Part shown: one piece after another, positions 62,712-64,000 of the stretch
Numbering within the stretch: the first letter of the stretch is position 1
Layout: the number at the start of each line of letters is the position of its first letter
Assembly (NCBI GenBank): GCA_016790695.1
Contig: JAEUOS010000132.1
Location: forward strand, 1 to 64,000
DNA length: 64,000 bases
Origin: Burkholderiales bacterium
GTDB lineage: Bacteria; Pseudomonadota; Gammaproteobacteria; Burkholderiales; JAEUOS01
Direction of reading: 5' to 3'
Notes under the pieces: generated by a model
What the model saw: the letters and a program-made list of their open reading frames with translations, nothing else
Database searches by the model: none
Told to the model about the DNA's origin: nothing
Translations under genes and position numbers: made by a program

Positions 62712-62722
62712 GCGCGGCGCCC

Positions 62723-63817
62723 GTGTACGAGGCGCTGCTGCGCCCGCTGCTGTTCCGGCTCGACGCGGAACGCGCGCACGGCCTGGCGCTCGCCGCCGGC
62801 GCGCGCCTGGGCGCGCACCGCGGCGGCCGCGCCTGGCTGCGCGCGCGCTACGGCGTCGAGGACGCGCGCCTGCGCACGCACATCGGCGGCTTCGACCTGC
62901 CGAACCCGATCGGCCTGCCGGCCGGCCTCGACAAGAACGGCGTCGCGGTGCCTGCGCTCGCCGCGCTGGGCTTCGGCATGATCGACATCGGCTCGGTCTC
63001 GGCGCTGCCGTCGGCCGGCAATCCCGAGCGGCCGCGCCTGCACCGGCTGCCGGCCGACCGCGGCATCGTCGTCAACTACGGCGTGCCCAACGACGGCGCG
63101 GCGGCGGTGGCGGCGCGCCTGGCCGGCTGCGACCGGCCGGTCCCGCTCGGCGTGAGCCTGGTCGAGACCAACACCGGCCGGCCCGTCCCCACCGACGCGG
63201 TGATCGCCGAATTCGTCGCCGCCGCGCGCGCGGTGCGCGCGCACTGCGACTACCGGATCCTGAACCTGTTCTGCCCGAACTCGCCGGCCGGCATCGCGCA
63301 TTTCGACGACCCCGCGCGGCTGCGCGCGCTGCTGCAGGCGCTCGCCGACACCGAGGCCGGCGCCTGCGTGTTCCTGCGCCTGGCGCCGCCCGCCGACGAC
63401 GCGCGCATCGACGCGCTGCTCGGCGTCGTCGACGCGTTTCCCTTCGTGCGCGGCATCGGCTTCTACGTGCGCCCGCCAGACCTCGAGCAGCGCCTGGCGA
63501 CGCCGGCGGCGGCGCGCGCGCACCTGCGCGGCAGCTTCTCCGGCCCGGCCAGCCGCGACGCCACGCTCGCAACCCTGCGCCAGTGGTACCCGCGCATCGA
63601 CCGCGCGCGCCTCGCGCTGATCGGCGTCGGCGGCGTGTTCAGCGCGGCCGACGCCTATGCGTGCATCCGCGCCGGCGCGACGCTGGTGCAGGTCCTGACC
63701 GCGCTGGTCTACCGCGGCCCGGGCGTGGTCGGCGAGATCAAGCGCGGCCTGGCGGCACTGCTGGCGCGCGACGGCTTCGCCAGCGCCGCCGCGGCCGTCG
63801 GCGCCGACCACGCGTGA
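62723..63817 (+). CDS. Dihydroorotate-dehydrogenase-like flavoprotein with a class-1-type Cys
   Basis: FMN TIM-barrel protein, 364 aa, GTG start. The N-terminal helix VYEALLRPLLFRLDAERAHGLAL is the membrane-association type of class 2 PyrD, and PNPIGLPAGLDKNG holds the conserved Lys71. However, the active loop reads NLFCPNSPAG with Cys184, where class 2 enzymes have Ser and class 1 enzymes have Cys. The usual GKN loop is LGVSLVETNTG, and the GFNN loop reads YGVPNDG. It may be a paralogue with another substrate rather than the pyrimidine enzyme. Confidence 0.8.
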   Translation: MYEALLRPLLFRLDAERAHGLALAAGARLGAHRGGRAWLRARYGVEDARLRTHIGGFDLPNPIGLPAGLDKNGVAVPALAALGFGMIDIGSVSALPSAGNPERPRLHRLPADRGIVVNYGVPNDGAAAVAARLAGCDRPVPLGVSLVETNTGRPVPTDAVIAEFVAAARAVRAHCDYRILNLFCPNSPAGIAHFDDPARLRALLQALADTEAGACVFLRLAPPADDARIDALLGVVDAFPFVRGIGFYVRPPDLEQRLATPAAARAHLRGSFSGPASRDATLATLRQWYPRIDRARLALIGVGGVFSAADAYACIRAGATLVQVLTALVYRGPGVVGEIKRGLAALLARDGFASAAAAVGADHA

Positions 63818-63873
63818 GCGCTGGCGCCGACGACGCGTGAGCGCTGGCGCCGAAGACGCGTGAGCGCTGGCGC
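63815..63873. repeat. 23-bp tandem repeat across the end of the dihydroorotate-dehydrogenase-like gene
   Basis: Two full and one partial copy of a 23-bp unit that starts TGAGCGCTGGCGCCG. The first TGA is the stop codon of the gene. The unit contains GGCGCC and AGCGCT palindromes, which could fold as RNA. It fills most of the gap to the next, convergent gene. Confidence 0.8.
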
Positions 63874-63891
63874 GCTCGGCGCCGGCCGGCC

Positions 63892-64000
63892 TCACGCGGG
63901 CAGCGGCTCGATCGTCATCCCGGCGTCGGCCAGGCGCCGCGCGTAGGGCGCGCCGAGCGCGCTGGCCGGGGTCAGCACGCCGCCGCGCCGGCGCCCGCCG
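63892..64000 (-). CDS. C-terminal end of a probable saccharopine-dehydrogenase-family protein (partial)
   Basis: Only the last 36 codons are inside the window. The readable end is RRRGGVLTPASALGAPYARR, then LADAGMTIEPLPA and a TGA. GGVLTPASALG is the typical closing motif of saccharopine dehydrogenase-like (trans-acting enoyl reductase-related) NAD(P)-binding proteins. The rest lies to the right. The assignment rests on a short motif. Confidence 0.5.
   Translation of the reverse strand, partial: GGRRRGGVLTPASALGAPYARRLADAGMTIEPLPA

Overview
The window is very G+C-rich DNA, with almost every third codon position G or C, packed with protein genes on both strands. I see no rRNA, tRNA, CRISPR array, insertion sequence or integrase, and no gap longer than about 220 bp. 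Eight periplasmic Bug/TctC-type solute receptors, class I PHA synthase, LiuR-type regulation, SoxXYZA and HyuAB-type enzymes point to a metabolically versatile betaproteobacterium of the Burkholderiales. This is an inference from gene content, not a placement.

Layout. 1-1605: 5' part of a NarX-type sensor kinase, divergent from a first Bug receptor. 2935-12304: a MerR/LiuR-type regulator sits between a leftward MBL hydrolase-phaC pair and a rightward seven-gene acyl-CoA operon (thioesterase, isovaleryl-CoA dehydrogenase, LysE exporter, carbonic anhydrase, MaoC hydratase, thiolase, acyl-CoA dehydrogenase). Both are preceded by the same palindromic operator, set inside promoters that abut the start codon. 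12317-25385: one leftward nine-gene operon with two complete HyuA-HyuB pairs, two Bug receptors, an old-yellow-enzyme reductase, an amidohydrolase-fold protein and an acyl-CoA ligase, divergent from a LysR regulator. 26641-29722: ABC transporter operon with an embedded nucleobase-type deaminase. 29736-32781: crotonase plus thiolase and a PanE-like reductase.

32812-36219: DUF2889 gene and a two-subunit molybdenum hydroxylase closed by an intrinsic terminator. 36432-39495: soxXYZA without soxB or soxCD, followed by a Bug receptor. 39496-41033: a visibly less G+C-rich three-gene islet (GbsR/MarR regulator, DCC thiol-disulfide protein, small membrane protein) bracketed by an 82-bp duplication of the end of that Bug gene. 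41140-48825: a leftward operon joining a TAXI-TRAP transporter, an oligogalacturonate-lyase-fold protein, an amidohydrolase, a DUF1445 protein, a Bug receptor and a PhyH dioxygenase.

49007-55179: further Bug receptors, an AhpD-like protein with a divergent MarR regulator, a cytochrome P450, and an alpha/beta-hydrolase fused to a LuxR-type HTH; two spaced dyads lie in front of the P450. 55193-60760: an HSL-type esterase, a GntR/HutC regulator with a palindromic operator, and a divergent Bug-TauE-amidohydrolase-NTF2 operon. 60774-64000: SagB-type nitroreductase, epoxide-hydrolase-like enzyme, a dihydroorotate-dehydrogenase-like protein with a class-1-type Cys, and the C-terminus of a probable saccharopine-dehydrogenase-family protein.

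Taken together this is an accessory catabolic region: many receptor-plus-enzyme cassettes for small carboxylates, each with a local regulator, feeding acyl-CoA and storage-polymer metabolism.
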